Positions 6,560-8,351 of a stretch of DNA of 8,351 nucleotides are shown piece by piece. The notes under the pieces are model-generated. The model ran no database searches and had not been told where the DNA came from. It saw nothing but the letters and a program-made list of their open reading frames with translations. Within the stretch, counting starts at the first letter, position 1. The number at the start of each line of letters is the position of its first letter. The translations under genes were made by a program, and so were the position numbers. The DNA is taken from the NCBI GenBank assembly GCA_903898975.1, contig CAIUHT010000471.1, positions 1 through 8,351 on the forward strand, in the 5' to 3' direction. This DNA comes from an uncultured Planctomycetaceae bacterium (GTDB lineage: Bacteria; Planctomycetota; Planctomycetia; Planctomycetales; Planctomycetaceae).

Positions 6560-7849
6560 ATGCACCTGCTCGACTGGCTGTGGAGCCTGCTGTTCGGCCC
6601 CCCGCGCCGGTCCCCGGCCACCGGCCCGGACTCGAACCCGGAAGTCCCGCGCCCGGAGCCCACCGCCGCGGTCGCAGCGACTCGCGTGCGCCTCACCCGC
6701 CGTACCTATACGGCTCCCACTCCGGTCGCCCGCCCCGCTGCTCCCACCAGTGAGCAGTCGCCGTACCTGTTTGCCCGTCCGGTCGCCGGCCAGGCCGTTT
6801 ACCTCGACCTCACGCAAGACACCGATCTCCCCCGCCTCGAACACTGGGGCCTCCCGCTTCTGAGGACACCCGAAGACCTGGCCCGCTGGCTGGAACTGAC
6901 CCCCGCCCAGCTCGCCTGGCTCGCCGATCGATTCCGCGACCCCTCCCGCGTTTCGCTGCACGCACGGGGCGATCATTACCACCGCCGCTGGGTCCCCAAG
7001 CGCCGCGGTGGCCGCCGACTGATCGAGTCCCCCAAGCGACTGCTCAAACACGTTCAGACCCGCATCCTTCAGCAGATCCTCGACCGCGTCCCTCCTGACC
7101 CGTCGGCCCATGGATTTAGACGCGGGCACTCCATTGTCTCGAACGCCCGGCCTCATGTGGGGCAGGCAGTCGTGGTTCGGCTCGATCTCGCCGACTTTTA
7201 CCCATCGGTCACCTACAGCCGGGTGGTGGCGCTGTTTCGCAGCCTGGGATATTGCCGCGAAATCGCCTGTTGGCTGGCTCGACTGACCACCACCACTGCT
7301 CCCCAGAAACTGCTCGACACCGCCTCGGCGAACGAGACAACATTGTTCCGTCGCCGCCACCTCCCCCAGGGGGCCCCCACGTCGCCCGCACTGGCCAACC
7401 TTTCGGCGTTTGTCTCAGACCTTCGCCTCGACGGACTCGCGCGGTCCTTCGGCGTGCGGTACACCCGCTACGCCGACGACCTCACCTTCTCGGGCCCCGC
7501 GACCTTGCGCAACAGCCTGCGGATCTTCATTCCACTGGTCCGCCAGATTCTGAAGCAGGAGCGGTTTCACCTGCATCCCGGCAAACGCCGGGTGGAACGA
7601 GCCAGCCAGAGACAGCAGGTGACCGGCGTGGTGGTGAATGCGAAGGTCAATTGCTGCCGGCACGATTTCGACCTGCTGAAGGCCATCCTGACCAACTGCC
7701 TGAGGCACGGACCGAGCGGGCAGAACCGCGACGGGCACGTCCACTTCGCCAGCCACCTGCGGGGTCGCATCGCCCATATCGCCCGGCTGAATGAACGCCG
7801 AGGCCGGCAACTGCTGGCCATCTACCAGCAGATCGACTGGACCCGCTGA
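6560..7849 (+). CDS. Retron-type reverse transcriptase
   Basis: RNA-directed DNA polymerase of 429 residues that should copy the adjacent msd RNA into msDNA. Core motifs in order: RWVPKRRGGRRLIESPKR (143-160), HGFRRGHS (184-191), NAxxH as NARPH (195-199), motif A RLDLADFYPSV with Asp209 (207-217), LPQGAPTSPALANL (268-281), the catalytic YADD (304-307), and VTGVVVN (354-360). NAxxH and VTG are markers of retron enzymes; with the structured RNA directly upstream this is a confident retron call. The helical block HWGLPLLRTPEDLARWL (95-111) resembles the N-terminal region of myxobacterial-type retron enzymes. The first 13 residues are hydrophobic (MHLLDWLWSLLFG) and are followed by about 55 proline- and alanine-rich, probably disordered residues, an unusual extension. 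ATG at 6560 is the first usable start after the RNA; there is no clear Shine-Dalgarno. No fused effector domain is visible; the protein ends soon after the thumb region. Confidence 0.95.
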   Translation: MHLLDWLWSLLFGPPRRSPATGPDSNPEVPRPEPTAAVAATRVRLTRRTYTAPTPVARPAAPTSEQSPYLFARPVAGQAVYLDLTQDTDLPRLEHWGLPLLRTPEDLARWLELTPAQLAWLADRFRDPSRVSLHARGDHYHRRWVPKRRGGRRLIESPKRLLKHVQTRILQQILDRVPPDPSAHGFRRGHSIVSNARPHVGQAVVVRLDLADFYPSVTYSRVVALFRSLGYCREIACWLARLTTTTAPQKLLDTASANETTLFRRRHLPQGAPTSPALANLSAFVSDLRLDGLARSFGVRYTRYADDLTFSGPATLRNSLRIFIPLVRQILKQERFHLHPGKRRVERASQRQQVTGVVVNAKVNCCRHDFDLLKAILTNCLRHGPSGQNRDGHVHFASHLRGRIAHIARLNERRGRQLLAIYQQIDWTR

Positions 7850-8236
7850 ACGGCGGAGTCGAATCGTCGGCACGAGCGTTCGTGCAAGATGCCTCGATTT
7901 GCGTCCCTGGGGAACAACCGCGCGGCCCCGAATCCTGCCCGTGTTCACCTTGGATTGGTCGCCCAAGACGGTGCTCACCAGGACTGTGCCAACCGGCATT
8001 CAGGAGGAGCAAGGGGTGTCACCGATTCGGCCGCACCATTCGAGTCAATTGAATTGGCCGCGACCGCAAGTGGGGGCCGGGCGGCATCGTCACCGCTTTC
8101 GGGGGGCGACGGCATCGGGTCCATTCCAGCAGAGGCAGCGACCAGGCTCGCCGACCAGACGCGAAGACCAGTGCTCGGGGGGCAATCGCCACCCCGAATC
8201 TGCCAGGTGCGTTGGCGTCAGTCGCTGGCGGACGTG
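7850..8236. other. Gene-poor gap between convergent genes
   Basis: This 387-base stretch lies between the end of the reverse transcriptase and the end of the partial minus-strand gene. A plus-strand frame from ATG 7889 stays open to the window edge, but its translation is Gly/Ala/Arg-rich without a recognisable fold and runs antisense through the partial gene, so I do not call it. Apart from the hairpin at 7870-7885 I see no repeat, att site or RNA structure that stands out. Confidence 0.45.
7870..7885 (+). terminator. Hairpin after the reverse transcriptase, possible 3' end of the retron transcript
   Basis: GCACGA (7870-7875), loop GCGT, TCGTGC (7880-7885) form a perfect 6-bp stem 20 bases after the stop codon. 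No T tract follows, so it may stabilise the 3' end or act with Rho rather than serve as an intrinsic terminator. Confidence 0.35.
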
Positions 8237-8351
8237 TTACGCGAGGCTCAGCAGCGACTCGGGCACGGCAGCTTCGACCAGGGGAATGTGGCCTCCCTCG
8301 GGAAGATCGAGTCTCTGCTGCGGATCGAGCCCCAGGCTGCCCAGCACGGTC
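8237..8351 (-). CDS. C-terminal end of a protein continuing beyond the window, possibly DUF1501 family
   Basis: Only the last 37 codons and the TAA stop (8237-8239) are present; the gene enters from the right edge. The tail begins TVLGSLGLDP and ends HIPLVEAAVPESLLSLA, with strongly GC-ending codons like the other genes here. A hydrophobic helix with LGLDP, then a turn and IPLV followed by a short final helix, resembles the C-terminus of DUF1501 (sulfatase-like) proteins that are abundant in planctomycetes. This is recall-based and the fragment is short, so family is uncertain; that it is a real gene end is more likely than not. It converges with the retron. Confidence 0.5.
   Translation of the reverse strand, partial: TVLGSLGLDPQQRLDLPEGGHIPLVEAAVPESLLSLA

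Noticed and set aside
6197..7360. A 387-residue minus-strand frame across the retron RNA and the reverse transcriptase
   Set aside because: It is antisense to both a conserved enzyme core and a structured RNA, and its translation shows no known fold.
6560..7849. Group II intron maturase as an alternative for the reverse transcriptase
   Set aside because: No maturase or endonuclease domain follows the polymerase, and no intron domain V/VI hairpin was seen downstream.
7889..8351. Plus-strand frame open from ATG 7889 to the window edge, considered as a retron effector
   Set aside because: Low-complexity Gly/Ala/Arg/Ser composition, no motif, and its last third is antisense to a better minus-strand gene end. 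A longer sequence could reopen the question.

Overview
The window is GC-rich and densely coding. Its gene set points to a planctomycete (Planctomycetota) chromosome: a putrescine-type homospermidine synthase, a Cache/HAMP receptor with a cyclase-like output domain beside a cyclic-nucleotide-type mechanosensitive channel, weak Shine-Dalgarno sequences, and a cut-off protein tail resembling planctomycete DUF1501 proteins. The phylum is inferred from gene content; no marker gene proves it.

Left part (positions 383-4004, minus strand): a two-gene operon. The upstream gene encodes a membrane receptor with an N-terminal transmembrane helix, a large extracytoplasmic sensor, a second transmembrane helix, HAMP, and a class III cyclase-like domain. 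Four nucleotides after its stop comes a small-conductance mechanosensitive (MscS) channel with a C-terminal cyclic-nucleotide-binding fold. The obvious reading is that the receptor makes a cyclic nucleotide that gates the channel. However, the cyclase domain lacks several catalytic residues and the channel's binding cassette lacks its usual phosphate-binding arginine, so the pair may signal in another way.

Middle (4287-5831, minus strand): a full-length homospermidine synthase. Upstream of it lie about 500 gene-free bases holding a 17-nt tandem repeat and two strong inverted repeats.

Right part (6328-7849, plus strand): the highlight is a complete retron. A promoter-like pair is placed so that transcription would begin just before a 168-nt structured RNA. 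This RNA is closed by an a1/a2 stem of 16 or more pairs, contains three compact msr-type hairpins and a longer msd-type hairpin, and ends 27 nt before a reverse transcriptase gene. The enzyme has the YADD active site and the retron-associated NAxxH and VTG motifs. No effector gene is visible next to it within the window, and the enzyme has an unusual hydrophobic and proline-rich N-terminal extension.

Right edge: a gene-poor stretch follows (7850-8236), then the last 37 codons of a convergent minus-strand gene that enters from beyond the window.
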